This document shows positions 52,514-61,413 of a stretch of DNA of 64,000 nt, piece by piece; the stretch's first letter is position 1, and every line of letters starts with the position of its first letter. The notes below the pieces were generated by a model. That model worked only from the letters and a program-made list of their open reading frames with translations. It searched no databases and was not told the DNA's origin. Source of the DNA: JAJRRS01 sp965230275. GTDB lineage: Bacteria; Planctomycetota; Phycisphaerae; Phycisphaerales; Phycisphaeraceae. The translations under genes and the position numbers were made by a program. Location of the stretch: NCBI GenBank assembly GCA_965230275.1, contig CBDDKO010000002.1:2976001-3040000 (forward strand), given 5' to 3'.

Positions 52514-54289
52514 TCAGAATGTCATGTCGATCCTGGTGAATCTGCCTTTTCTATCGCTGGGTGCGTAGAAGTGCTTGATCGATTGCATAGTCCCGCCCCG
52601 ATCGGTCAGGGCCTGTGCCTGGCCGTCTGCAGCAACGCCCGGACCGCGAACATCCAGCAAGCGATCGCCCGGTCTGAGCGTCGGCAATGGCCCGGCCAAC
52701 TCCAGCTTGGCTTGACCGCCATATCGATCACCGCTTTCGTTGTGTCTCGTCACCTGATTCACCAGCCACCGGAACATGTCCTCGCTGTGATCAATCTGGT
52801 CGGCATCAAGCGTACCGGCTTTGACCCCCGTAAAGTGGATGCTGCCCGCATCAATCCGGCGGAAGAAGAAGATGTCCGAGACATCGACTTCCATCTCGGG
52901 TAGTTGAGGTGTAAAGGCGTTACCCTGCCAACGCGTTTCTTCGACAGGTACTGGGCTCGTGAGTGTGGCTGTTACCCTCACACGTGCGGAACCTGATTGT
53001 GCGGCACTGAGGAAGTCGCCGGGCAGGCTTGTCGGGTCCAGGTACACCCCCGCCCGGTCTTTTAGGATGTCGATGGACATACTGGCGACCGTCCAGTCTG
53101 TGCCTGAGTTGGTACTCACTTCGATCACCGGATCCAGGCATGTGCCATCGGGCCCACGTGTCAGATTGTCACCGAACGCCAAGGTCTGTACGGGGATCCC
53201 TGTAACATCGAAGAAAGCATTCAGGTCAAAGGCCGGGCCCCTGTTATATGGCGGACCAGAGTAGTAACCATCTTCGTTTAGTACCCACCGCCGATACACG
53301 TCGGCATAGGCCGTGAAGTTCGAACTCAGGTCCTTGTCATAGTCATCATCCGGTTGTCCCTCTAAGCTCGGGCCCCATCCGCCAACAAGTGTGAATGTCG
53401 ATTCAATCACCCACCCGCTAGCTCGGGCAACCCACCGACGCGATGCTTGGACCGGGCTTGCCGACGAGCTGGACAGAGGATCGCCAATCACATCGACGCT
53501 GTTCGCCCAAGCCACTTGGATCGGTCTGCCTCGAGACATCGGACGAACGGCGCGGGTCTCGACGACACTTCCCGAAGTACGCATTATCTCACGCGAGACG
53601 ACCAAACCGTAAGGCTCTAGAATACTCTTAAGAACCTTTATTAACGGCTTCGATAGGTCTATCGATTGGATCAGCTGCTCTGACGCCACATCACGCGGTA
53701 TCCCGCTGAGCATGAGCCCCAATCCTGCCGATGCTGAAATCATTGCCAATGCGTCGGCCACCGTCCATGGCAGCCCCGTCCCGTCCTGTATCAGGTATAC
53801 ATGTTTGCCGTTGATCAGTTGCTGTTGAGCCGACCGGTTGCCTTGAGCGCCGACGTTGATCCTGCCGTTATCTCGTGCAGTAGTCGAACCGCTATCATTG
53901 ATCCACCACACCTCACCGAGGGGCAGTGCCAGCACTGATTTCCACGATCCAGACAGCTCGAATTTGAACTCACGGCGCCCGCTCTTCTCAAGAAACTCTG
54001 TCTGCTGCAGCAAGCCTTCCGTCAGCACAGGCCACCGCGTTTCGCCGTCAGAAAGTGTCAGGGGTAGTGCAATCACCACATTGGCCTTGAGCCATCGCCT
54101 GATCACATCAGCGCTTGTCGTCTCGGCATCCACATACAACTCGACCCGGCGGGTATCTAATGGCCCCTCGGCCAGACAGTCGGCGACACGCAGTCTGGGC
54201 TCAGGGGAGCCGTCGATAAAGACCATTGGTTCCGGATCCCCCGACACACCGGTACGAGTGGCGATGCCCAATGTTGCACACGCGTTCAC
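52514..54289 (-). CDS. large hub/tail-tip-like structural protein
   Basis: A 591-residue soluble protein starting with GTG; GGAG lies 7 bases upstream, inside the previous gene's end. The N-terminal 160 residues are beta-rich with features of baseplate hub folds. Around residues 178-240 the pattern WTVADALAMISASAGLGLML, then ILEPYGLVV, strongly recalls the STN (secretin/TonB short) fold. The rest is beta-rich with a final small domain (KHFYAPSDRKGRFTRIDMTF). I call it hub-like because of its position and size, not because a family is recognised. It follows the TIGR03790-like gene by one base. Confidence 0.55.
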   Translation of the reverse strand: MNACATLGIATRTGVSGDPEPMVFIDGSPEPRLRVADCLAEGPLDTRRVELYVDAETTSADVIRRWLKANVVIALPLTLSDGETRWPVLTEGLLQQTEFLEKSGRREFKFELSGSWKSVLALPLGEVWWINDSGSTTARDNGRINVGAQGNRSAQQQLINGKHVYLIQDGTGLPWTVADALAMISASAGLGLMLSGIPRDVASEQLIQSIDLSKPLIKVLKSILEPYGLVVSREIMRTSGSVVETRAVRPMSRGRPIQVAWANSVDVIGDPLSSSSASPVQASRRWVARASGWVIESTFTLVGGWGPSLEGQPDDDYDKDLSSNFTAYADVYRRWVLNEDGYYSGPPYNRGPAFDLNAFFDVTGIPVQTLAFGDNLTRGPDGTCLDPVIEVSTNSGTDWTVASMSIDILKDRAGVYLDPTSLPGDFLSAAQSGSARVRVTATLTSPVPVEETRWQGNAFTPQLPEMEVDVSDIFFFRRIDAGSIHFTGVKAGTLDADQIDHSEDMFRWLVNQVTRHNESGDRYGGQAKLELAGPLPTLRPGDRLLDVRGPGVAADGQAQALTDRGGTMQSIKHFYAPSDRKGRFTRIDMTF

Positions 54290-54290
54290 G

Positions 54291-56429
54291 TTAGACTCCT
54301 ATCGCCTGCAAGGGTTTGGTCGGCATGGTCGTTGGCTCGACCCAATCCGAGGTTGTGGAATAGAAAGTCTCACCACTTGACGAGGTCAGACGCCAGCGAT
54401 AGCGAGTTGTCGATGGAGGCATGGGTAGCGTGACAACGACACTTCGATCGTGCGGCTTGAATGCCGCCGTTGAAGCTAGGGATAGTGCCTGGCCGGTTGG
54501 CTGCTGCATCAACTCGATCGTATGGATACCCGTCACGTCTAGACGCCATGGCCAATGGACGCTGAGTCGCATCAGCCCGTTTTCAATCTCAACAGGCCAC
54601 GACTCTACATCGGGCCATACTGGCACGACCAATGCTTCATGTAATACGCCTGAATGGTTCACCACGTGCAGCGATGTGGCCGATGCTTCGATCCGACCGG
54701 AATCGTCTGATCTTCGTATCACATAATGCTGCGGCAATCCCTCCGTTGGCAGGCTGCCCGACAGATCAACCTCTTGAGTAAGTGATGTCAACACATGGCT
54801 GGGGGACGCTACGTCCAGGTCTTCCAGCGATTGCAGAGGGCCAAACACCTCGAATCCCTCGGTGGGCATTGGGACCGTCATCAGCGGATCACCAACCAGG
54901 TAGAAGCCTGACCGCAACTCGGGTTGTGCAACGTGCCAGGCTTCACCTAGCGTCCACCCTGATCGCAGTGCGTCAAAGAATCGGCCGGCATCAGGGATCG
55001 ACGACACAGAATTATCCCGACATGATGCGATGGATGACGCGTATCCCTGTTCGATTGGGACATTGATCCAATTGTCGGGTTCGCTTTGCCGGATACTAGT
55101 GGCGGTAGGTCCTTCCAGGTACAGCTGAGCACTGACCGCTCGTTGCCCAGGAGGTGAATTAAAGATGTGCGGACTGACATGTGTCGATGACCAACCCCAG
55201 AAGAACCCGTCGAGTGTGACCGATTCAAAGTCAGTATCCTCGTTCCCTGCCGGATCGCCGCTCAGCATGATCGGCAGACGTGTTTGCATCCCACCCAGTC
55301 CAATCGCCCAGTTCAGCATCTGCTGAAATGCCGGCTGGTAACTCGGCTCGATGCCTACGAATGGATCGAAGTACAGAGCGGATTCTTCTGCACACAGCCC
55401 CACCGTCATGATGGATGTCGCTCGCATGATGACCTGATTGGCGACGCTAAGGTCCGGGCCGTCAATCCGTGAAGTCATGCGTATGCTCGAAAGGTCCCCC
55501 ATACCCAACCGGTTTTCGATCGTGGATGCACCATTCGGATTCGTAACGGTTCCTGCGGTTGCGGAATTGAATTGTAACAGTGAGGGAACAGCCTCCAGCA
55601 CACCATTACTTTGGAAGTCAACATAACCAGGCATGCCATACCCGATCAGGATGCCCATGATCTGGTTGTCCAGCCCTGTTTGGGATAGGTACTCCTGGAT
55701 AGCCAGACGGATTAGGTCATACTCAGCTGCAGTTATCGTTTCATCGCCAGGTAGGGTAAGGCCAAGCAGGTTTGCGAATGGTAGGTCACGCCCTTGTCGA
55801 TAAGTCTCCGCCCATGCCGGGGCATCTACATGACTCTTGTTATAGACCACAAGCCACCTGGCCGGATCACCCGCATTGGTTGCCATCGGCTCAACAAGCA
55901 CGGGCCCGATGTAACTATCCGAGATGCAGAATTCGTCGATGTGGAGTTCGCCTGTCACATCTGTCTGTTTCTGAATTGCGCCCAGCAAGCACATCTGTAC
56001 CAAGACCGCCGACAGATCGCCCACCATTTGGTCTGCTGGCACACCGTTGATCCACAGCTCTAACTGTCCCGTCCCGGCATCGAATGAGACCTCGATGCAT
56101 TGCCATGGCAGAACACCGTCCAAGAAGGTACTCACCTGAGCGCCGCTCGTCGTCCAGACGATCAACTGCCGTGTGTGTGAGTCATAGGATACGCGTAGGA
56201 CCTCCGTACCCTGGGCATCCAGACACGCCATCAATACAACACGCCCCCCCGACATGCCTGAATGGTTGAAGGTAAATCGTAAATGGCCGTATGAAAGCGG
56301 GGGTCCGGTGTCATGTGATATGAAGGCCCCCTGGTCCCCGGGAGCCATCGTGGCTTGTAAACCTACGCCGCCGTCCTTGGGTCGATCCGGGTGGCTAGCT
56401 GATGAAGATTGTGACAACACCGTACTCAT
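54291..56429 (-). CDS. TIGR03790-like protein within the particle cluster
   Basis: A 712-residue protein. Residues 1-170 form a LamG-like jelly roll (LRFTFNHSGMSGG, CIEVSFDAGTGQLELWINGV). From about 190 it matches the uncharacterised TIGR03790 family: WLVVYNKSHVDAPAWAETYR, then GRDLPFANLLGLTLP, EYDLIRLAIQEYL, and late WTLGEAWHVAQPELR with GDPLMTVPMP. That family is found mainly in Planctomycetes and has a caspase/gingipain-like overall pattern but no proven enzyme activity. The start overlaps the previous gene's stop by ATGA, so it is translated with a fibre-like protein. Finding this family inside a capsid cluster is unusual. Confidence 0.62.
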   Translation of the reverse strand: MSTVLSQSSSASHPDRPKDGGVGLQATMAPGDQGAFISHDTGPPLSYGHLRFTFNHSGMSGGRVVLMACLDAQGTEVLRVSYDSHTRQLIVWTTSGAQVSTFLDGVLPWQCIEVSFDAGTGQLELWINGVPADQMVGDLSAVLVQMCLLGAIQKQTDVTGELHIDEFCISDSYIGPVLVEPMATNAGDPARWLVVYNKSHVDAPAWAETYRQGRDLPFANLLGLTLPGDETITAAEYDLIRLAIQEYLSQTGLDNQIMGILIGYGMPGYVDFQSNGVLEAVPSLLQFNSATAGTVTNPNGASTIENRLGMGDLSSIRMTSRIDGPDLSVANQVIMRATSIMTVGLCAEESALYFDPFVGIEPSYQPAFQQMLNWAIGLGGMQTRLPIMLSGDPAGNEDTDFESVTLDGFFWGWSSTHVSPHIFNSPPGQRAVSAQLYLEGPTATSIRQSEPDNWINVPIEQGYASSIASCRDNSVSSIPDAGRFFDALRSGWTLGEAWHVAQPELRSGFYLVGDPLMTVPMPTEGFEVFGPLQSLEDLDVASPSHVLTSLTQEVDLSGSLPTEGLPQHYVIRRSDDSGRIEASATSLHVVNHSGVLHEALVVPVWPDVESWPVEIENGLMRLSVHWPWRLDVTGIHTIELMQQPTGQALSLASTAAFKPHDRSVVVTLPMPPSTTRYRWRLTSSSGETFYSTTSDWVEPTTMPTKPLQAIGV

Positions 56430-57181
56430 ACAACCCCCGATTCCGTTGCAGCCTGGTAGTGCTCTTGGATACGTTGGGATGAGAGTGCACTGCCGTAGAT
56501 CGCGACTTCTGCGAACTCGCAATCATTCGCCAGGCCTGGCTCGAACTGATTGATCATCAATGACGAGTCGCCCGTGTTGATCGTAGTCGCCCCCTGACCC
56601 GCGATGACAACCGCGGTCACGGCCAGGCCGTCGATGTAGAATATGAACTCATCACAACGCGCTGCGCCACTCGGGAACACCAACACAAAGTGATGCCATT
56701 CATCCGCCAGCGTCAAACCTTGTGCACCAAACCGGCAATTGCCTACAGCTACTGATACCTCGTTAGCCAGATAGCTGAAGTTCAGCCGTGTACCGGCCCC
56801 AGTGGACCCATAGTTGATCCCGCGATATATCCGGGTACTGCTGTTTGGCTTACACCAGGCTTCTATCGTTCTGGCTGAAGACCCGATCGGCAGCCAGCCC
56901 GTTTCGCTTACAGACACACCACCCGTCTCGTCTGATCCTGCGGCGGATGCATCGCCATAGATGAAAGGCAATCCTACCTCCCAGGTCAGATCCCCATCGA
57001 CCTTGGCGTCGTGCTGACCGGTCTGGTCGTGTGCGACCGAGCCCGCCGTTTCGTTTAACCTTAGGTAAATCAACGGTGAGTCCGACATCACCTCACCCCT
57101 GTAGCTAAGCCGGCTGGTGGGTGGCCCTTGTAACTCACCCCAATCGGGGACTTGAAAGTCAATGTATTTAATCACGCTCAT
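56426..57181 (-). CDS. LamG/concanavalin-like fibre protein
   Basis: A 251-residue soluble protein. After about 30 residues a LamG-type jelly roll starts: LIYLRLNETAGSVAHDQTGQ (the family's typical first strand with SxxDxSG-like core), then AWCKPNSSTRIYRGI, LADEWHHFVLVFPSG, FIFYIDGLAVTAVVI and FAEVAIYGSALSSQRIQEHY. LamG domains often bind glycans and are common in phage tail fibres. No ribosome site is clear. It is followed by a 4-base ATGA overlap into the TIGR03790-like gene. Confidence 0.7.
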   Translation of the reverse strand: MSVIKYIDFQVPDWGELQGPPTSRLSYRGEVMSDSPLIYLRLNETAGSVAHDQTGQHDAKVDGDLTWEVGLPFIYGDASAAGSDETGGVSVSETGWLPIGSSARTIEAWCKPNSSTRIYRGINYGSTGAGTRLNFSYLANEVSVAVGNCRFGAQGLTLADEWHHFVLVFPSGAARCDEFIFYIDGLAVTAVVIAGQGATTINTGDSSLMINQFEPGLANDCEFAEVAIYGSALSSQRIQEHYQAATESGVV

Positions 57182-57217
57182 GAGATGTAGGTGTTTATGT
57201 GACTTAAGTAGTTCAAG

Positions 57218-57670
57218 CTAAGCACTCAGCACGTGTTCAATCCGACGGTCGATGATCTGTGTTACCTCGCCAGCAGCGATAGAAACGGAAGCCAGTTTGA
57301 TATGGGCGACACCAGGCCACCCCGAGCTTTCGCTTGCCATGCCGACCTGCGCGGCTCCAGCGTTGTCATACAGCCATAGATAGGCGGTGTCGTTGTTATA
57401 TGTTGACAGGTCGAGTGTCTCACCGTCGTATCCAAGCGACACGCCGGAGATGTTCGACCTGCCGGGAGACACAACTACGCCCGTTGATGAAGCATCATCT
57501 GCAGACACACGCAGCGCCGAGAACGACGATTCGGCCAGAAGGTGCAATGAGCGGACCAACCACTCGTAGTAAGGCTGTAGGCCGTTGGGCGGGTATTCGA
57601 TACCCGTCGAAGCGTGCCGCTTACCAACCAGGCTTTCTATCTCATCGGACGTCAGTTCTTTGATGGGCAT
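57218..57670 (-). CDS. tail/baseplate-like protein
   Basis: A 150-residue soluble protein. The N-terminal helix (KELTSDEIESLVGKRHAST) and the sequence NGLQPYYEWLVRSLHLLAES look like the opening of phage fibre or tip proteins; the second half is a beta domain ending VTQIIDRRIEHVLSA. I do not recognise a named family. It lies between the FN3-like protein and the LamG protein with short gaps (36-47 bases). Confidence 0.5.
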   Translation of the reverse strand: MPIKELTSDEIESLVGKRHASTGIEYPPNGLQPYYEWLVRSLHLLAESSFSALRVSADDASSTGVVVSPGRSNISGVSLGYDGETLDLSTYNNDTAYLWLYDNAGAAQVGMASESSGWPGVAHIKLASVSIAAGEVTQIIDRRIEHVLSA

Positions 57671-57717
57671 GGTGCGTTCTCATCGCGTTATGGTTCTGAT
57701 GTATTGCGAATCCAGGG

Positions 57718-58446
57718 CTATGTGTCCCACGTTAACCGGGTCGGTGCATCTATCCTCAGGCCGGTGACCGGATTTGGTAGGTGTTCGATTGATTGCACCA
57801 GACTGACCGGTAACGACGCCGGTTCGCCTGTGAGGCTAAGCGCAGTGCACTGTAGGTCGTGGGTACCCTGATCAAGATCATTTCGACGCCACCGCCACAC
57901 CATCCCGTCGTAACCCAAGGGCCCCACCCCCAGATCGCCGATCCCCAGCCCCAATCCGTAGTTTTCCGAGAAGATTGGCCCGTTTGCGTCATAAACCCCG
58001 GACCTGGCTTCTGTCACAGGCCACATCGGCCCTGCGTCAATCACGGCCCCATCGATTTCCACCTCGACAATCACGTCTTCTGGCAAGTTTTCATCACGTA
58101 TCACCTCGGCCTCGGCCTTGCTATTGACCATTGGCTGCCATGACTTGAGCAGGTTTGGTTGTGAACGCCAGATCGATTCGGGATCATCCACCGGCACGGC
58201 GAGCAGCTCAATCCGGGTCGGCCGGGTACGATCGAGCACCAGGAAAGTCTCACGCACCGATGCGTTCTGAGTGACGTCATACAGACTCTCATTCACATAA
58301 ATCTGAACCAGCCTCTGCTCCTGATCCGGCGCTCGCCACCATAAATGAACCAGGCATGGGTGCTCTCCTCCCAGCGTCATGACCGGCCTGGCGAGAACCA
58401 ACTCAAAGACGTCTTGTGTCGCATCGGTAGTGATGAAGCTGCTCAT
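57718..58446 (-). CDS. beta-rich tail protein
   Basis: A 242-residue, beta-rich protein without signal peptide. The first 100 residues form immunoglobulin/FN3-like strands (CLVHLWWRAPDQEQRLVQIY, TFLVLDRTRPTRIELLAV); the middle has GLGLGIGDLGVGPLGYDGM, glycine-rich, and the end is another strand series (LQCTALSLTGEPASLPVSLV). Its start codon overlaps the previous stop by ATGA (58443-58446), so it is translated with that gene. Probably a structural particle component. Confidence 0.6.
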   Translation of the reverse strand: MSSFITTDATQDVFELVLARPVMTLGGEHPCLVHLWWRAPDQEQRLVQIYVNESLYDVTQNASVRETFLVLDRTRPTRIELLAVPVDDPESIWRSQPNLLKSWQPMVNSKAEAEVIRDENLPEDVIVEVEIDGAVIDAGPMWPVTEARSGVYDANGPIFSENYGLGLGIGDLGVGPLGYDGMVWRWRRNDLDQGTHDLQCTALSLTGEPASLPVSLVQSIEHLPNPVTGLRIDAPTRLTWDT

Positions 58447-58811
58447 GGTTTGACCTGCCAATACTTAACCGTGTACACCGTCTTCCATCTGGCACCCACA
58501 CGTACGAAGTCCCCCGCCTCAAACTCAGCCATGACTGTGTCGGGCCAATCCCGTCCGAGATTGTCGGTCAAGAGGTGTGGAAACCCGTCCATCTTTTGCT
58601 TGATCGAATCGATAATCGCTTGCAATCCGGATGGATCATCCGCGAGTAATTCGCCCACCTGCTTGATCTGCCTTGCTTCAACGCCCTGCGCGTCTAGCCG
58701 GGCACCTACTGATCCAGGGCTGTTCTGTACCGCGTGCCGTAGTTTGATTGGACCGATCAAAAAACGTGACGTGCCTGATTCAAATAAAACTTCGTTGTCG
58801 AATGTAACCAT
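58443..58811 (-). CDS. small structural protein of the phage-like cluster
   Basis: A 122-residue soluble protein with a beta-rich start (MVTFDNEVLFESGTSRFLIG) and a helical middle (GVEARQIKQVGELLADDPSG) and ending in strands (VRVGARWKTVYTVKYWQVKP). AGG lies 7 bases before ATG 58811. I do not recognise the family; the position between a connector-like gene and a tail-like gene suggests a head completion, stopper or tail-terminator role. Confidence 0.5.
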   Translation of the reverse strand: MVTFDNEVLFESGTSRFLIGPIKLRHAVQNSPGSVGARLDAQGVEARQIKQVGELLADDPSGLQAIIDSIKQKMDGFPHLLTDNLGRDWPDTVMAEFEAGDFVRVGARWKTVYTVKYWQVKP

Positions 58812-58842
58812 GGTGATGCCTGCCCAACTAAGATGTTGTCTA

Positions 58843-59481
58843 TCAGACGCGCTCCAGCCGGGCGTTACCCAGTGGGATGCGTCGATCAGCTTCGCCGTCG
58901 CCATCGGTATCAAGCAACACGACCGCGTTGTTGCATGCCATCCGGTAACGCCTGCGGTACTCATCCGCCTTCATCAACAAGGCGCTGTTATCACCGGTTA
59001 ATGATGCCGCCGCCGCATATACCAGCTCAAGCGTTCCGAGTGCCTCGACCCGATCTAACAACGAACCGGAGAGCACCATGGCTACGGTGATGTCAGGATT
59101 CGGATCATCCGCATCAATCCCGATCAGACGAAGCAGGCCGTGGTGAACAATCTCCGCTTGAGGCGCGAACGTCCTGACGGTGACCTCTAGTCCCGACCCA
59201 CCACCGCCGGGGATAGCCGAATCGGTTGTATGAGTTCGAGGAAGCGATATCTCTAATGTATTGGCGTCTGTCCGCTGGACGACTTCATGCGCCACACCGT
59301 TAATCAACACAACCGATCCCACATCGACCTGGGCGGTGACAAAGTCGGCCAAGGCGCTAGTCAGCGTTGTCGAGCTGACAAACCCGTCGGTGACCTGCAA
59401 ACGTTGTTGTGCGGTGAAGGGCACATCCGCAAAGATGGCCGGTTCAATGGCTAGCAAGGTGCGATCGGTGCAGAAGCTCAT
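58843..59481 (-). CDS. head-completion/connector-like protein
   Basis: A 212-residue soluble protein beginning MSFCTDRTLLAIEPAIFAD. Segments PFTAQQRLQVTDGFVSSTTL and AQVDVGSVVLINGVAHEVVQ are beta-rich, and the C-terminal third contains helical LLMKADEYRRRYRMACNNAV followed by LLDTDGDGEADRRIPLG. This mix is typical of adaptor proteins downstream of a capsid gene, but I assign it by position and do not recognise the family. The start is preceded by a weak GAG. Confidence 0.5.
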   Translation of the reverse strand: MSFCTDRTLLAIEPAIFADVPFTAQQRLQVTDGFVSSTTLTSALADFVTAQVDVGSVVLINGVAHEVVQRTDANTLEISLPRTHTTDSAIPGGGGSGLEVTVRTFAPQAEIVHHGLLRLIGIDADDPNPDITVAMVLSGSLLDRVEALGTLELVYAAAASLTGDNSALLMKADEYRRRYRMACNNAVVLLDTDGDGEADRRIPLGNARLERV

Positions 59482-59584
59482 GATATGTCTCAGTAAGGAA
59501 TTGGCTTGGAATCGTGCCGGGGGTGGTAGTGCCCCCGACACGGAAGGATGTACTGCTGGGCATTTATGCCTTGGTTAGATCAAG

Positions 59585-60754
59585 TCATGCGCTGGCCAAA
59601 CCGCGGATGATGCCGTGTCCCTGCTCGTTACGCAGTTCGACGGTGTATTCACCGATGACCTGTCCGGACTCGCTGTCGCCTGTCGAGGCCAGCTTCTTGA
59701 AGCCAAAGCTTCGCCCACTTAACGGCAACACATCGATCCTCGACGAATCCAGTAACAGCACGGTATCGGCTGGCACCCATCGCGACAGGATCACCCGGCA
59801 GACACCGAAGTCGGACTCATACGTGCTGACCAGGTCACGGAACCGGGTGGTGCTCTCGTCGTAGCCGCGTCCGCTGGAGATGAAGCTGTTGATCCGCCGT
59901 TTCTGGAATCCGCCGACCAGGATCGTATCGATCGAGCCGGAGGATTGTTCCCAGATCGTCCTCAAAGCCGTGTTGATCTGGTCTTCGGTCAACTGGTTAC
60001 TGCCCGACCCGTCGCCGGTGGGGAAGCCGTTAACACCGCTCTCGAAGGCGTTGGTTTGAATGAAGGGGATGATGCCTTTCATGGTTCGACGTGTCGATGC
60101 ATCACCTTGTGGATTAGCCGTCGCGGAGACACCGTTGATCACACAGTTCTCCAGGTCGCGGATCATCTCCCGCAGCCGCTCCTGCTTCTGGTAGTCCAGT
60201 TCGTCTGACAGGCCGATCTGCTTCGAAGCCATCTGTGAGCCGGATACCTCGACCGCGGAGGTGAAGATCTGTGTGTAGTTGGTCCGACGGACCCGGTTGG
60301 TGAAGCGTGCATCAGGTGCGTCGTCGCCTTCCAATGCGGCGTTACCGAGGATCCGGACGGTATCGCCATCGACGAGGTCTTCAGAGGCCGTTCCGCCATA
60401 CCCGCGGACCACGGCCAGGTCATTCCCAGACACCGCCGAGACAAGCATGATCTCAGATGACCCGGCCACCTGGATCTGGTCACCGCTTCGGAAGCGATCA
60501 CCATTGACTACGGTGAATGCGGCCTCGGTGGAGGGCGAGCTGATGGACTGGTCGTCGATGCTGTCGGTGTTAGGCAGAAGCGAATCTTCGAGCCATTCGT
60601 GAACGGTGCTGTGTGCGGCACGCTGTGGGTCACCGAGGTGATCCAACAGCGGAGTTTCAAACGGGCTGACGATCCCGATGATGTCCGAAACATCTTCGAT
60701 CAGCTCGGGCAGGTCGGCCCCCGCGGTGTATGTGGCTTTGCCGGTAAATGGCAT
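59585..60754 (-). CDS. major capsid protein (SU10/DUF5309-like, HK97 fold expected)
   Basis: A 389-residue capsid protein. The N-terminus carries the family hallmark: TYTAGADLPELIEDVSDIIG, then IVSPFETPLLDHLGDPQRAA, then HEWLEDSL, as in the SU10/DUF5309 major capsid family. The middle has GDRFRSGDQIQVAGSSEIML, SQMASKQIGLSDELDYQKQE and the run of helix DLENCVINGVSATANPQGDA. The C-terminal half contains GGFQKRRINSFISSG, DFGVCRVILSRW and IDVLPLSGRSFGF. AAAGGAATTACAC provides a good ribosome site. This assignment anchors the cluster as phage-derived. Confidence 0.88.
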   Translation of the reverse strand: MPFTGKATYTAGADLPELIEDVSDIIGIVSPFETPLLDHLGDPQRAAHSTVHEWLEDSLLPNTDSIDDQSISSPSTEAAFTVVNGDRFRSGDQIQVAGSSEIMLVSAVSGNDLAVVRGYGGTASEDLVDGDTVRILGNAALEGDDAPDARFTNRVRRTNYTQIFTSAVEVSGSQMASKQIGLSDELDYQKQERLREMIRDLENCVINGVSATANPQGDASTRRTMKGIIPFIQTNAFESGVNGFPTGDGSGSNQLTEDQINTALRTIWEQSSGSIDTILVGGFQKRRINSFISSGRGYDESTTRFRDLVSTYESDFGVCRVILSRWVPADTVLLLDSSRIDVLPLSGRSFGFKKLASTGDSESGQVIGEYTVELRNEQGHGIIRGLASA

Positions 60755-60821
60755 GTGTAATTCCTTTTTCAGTGTGAAAGTTGTTTGTTTGGCTGGGCGA
60801 TTGCTGACGCCCGTGTTGTGC

Positions 60822-61364
60822 TTAGCGGGACCGTCTTAATCTCAGGTAACGAAGGAGGTCTCGACGGTCGCCGGATCTTGCCGCGTCTTGTGCGGCCAAC
60901 TCGGCCGGGTCCCGGCCGTGGTCTTGGACGGCCGGCGCCATCGCCGATGCCCCCGTCTCGATCCTGCGCCGGAACAAGTACGGCTTGTGACGGCACAGGT
61001 CTTCAATCGCCAGCTTCAGGTCGGGTTCGTCCATTTCTAACACCGCCTTCTCAGTGAGTAGACGGGCCGCTTCAAGGTCAATCGCGTCCGCTTCCATGAG
61101 CATGGCGTCAACCTGAGAGCGTCGTTCCAGGCCTGTGATGGCATGGTTTGCCTCATCGAGCTTGGCGTGGGCGTCACGCAGTTGCTCGCTGAGCTGCTCG
61201 AGCTGCTGCTCTGCGGTCTGTGCACGCTTGCGGTAGCGGATCGCCTCGCTAACCGGCACGAGCTTGTCGCCGGCATTGAGTTGATCCGAGCCGTCACCCG
61301 ATCCGACTGTGTCGAGGTCAGGATCTGTCTGTGCCCTGGTTGTTGAATCCGCTGTTTCAGTCAT
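60822..61364 (-). CDS. scaffold-like coiled-coil protein
   Basis: A 180-residue soluble, helical protein between the portal and capsid genes, the classic place for a scaffolding protein. A long coiled coil (KRAQTAEQQLEQLSEQLRDA, about residues 45-95) is followed by a helical C-terminus ending in basic RYLRLRRSR. GGGAAGTGAA precedes ATG 61364. No protease motif is visible. Function by position and fold only. Confidence 0.65.
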   Translation of the reverse strand: MTETADSTTRAQTDPDLDTVGSGDGSDQLNAGDKLVPVSEAIRYRKRAQTAEQQLEQLSEQLRDAHAKLDEANHAITGLERRSQVDAMLMEADAIDLEAARLLTEKAVLEMDEPDLKLAIEDLCRHKPYLFRRRIETGASAMAPAVQDHGRDPAELAAQDAARSGDRRDLLRYLRLRRSR

Positions 61365-61413
61365 TTCACTTCCCATCGATTGATGTATCTGCGCATTCCC
61401 GGCGTCCCGCCAA

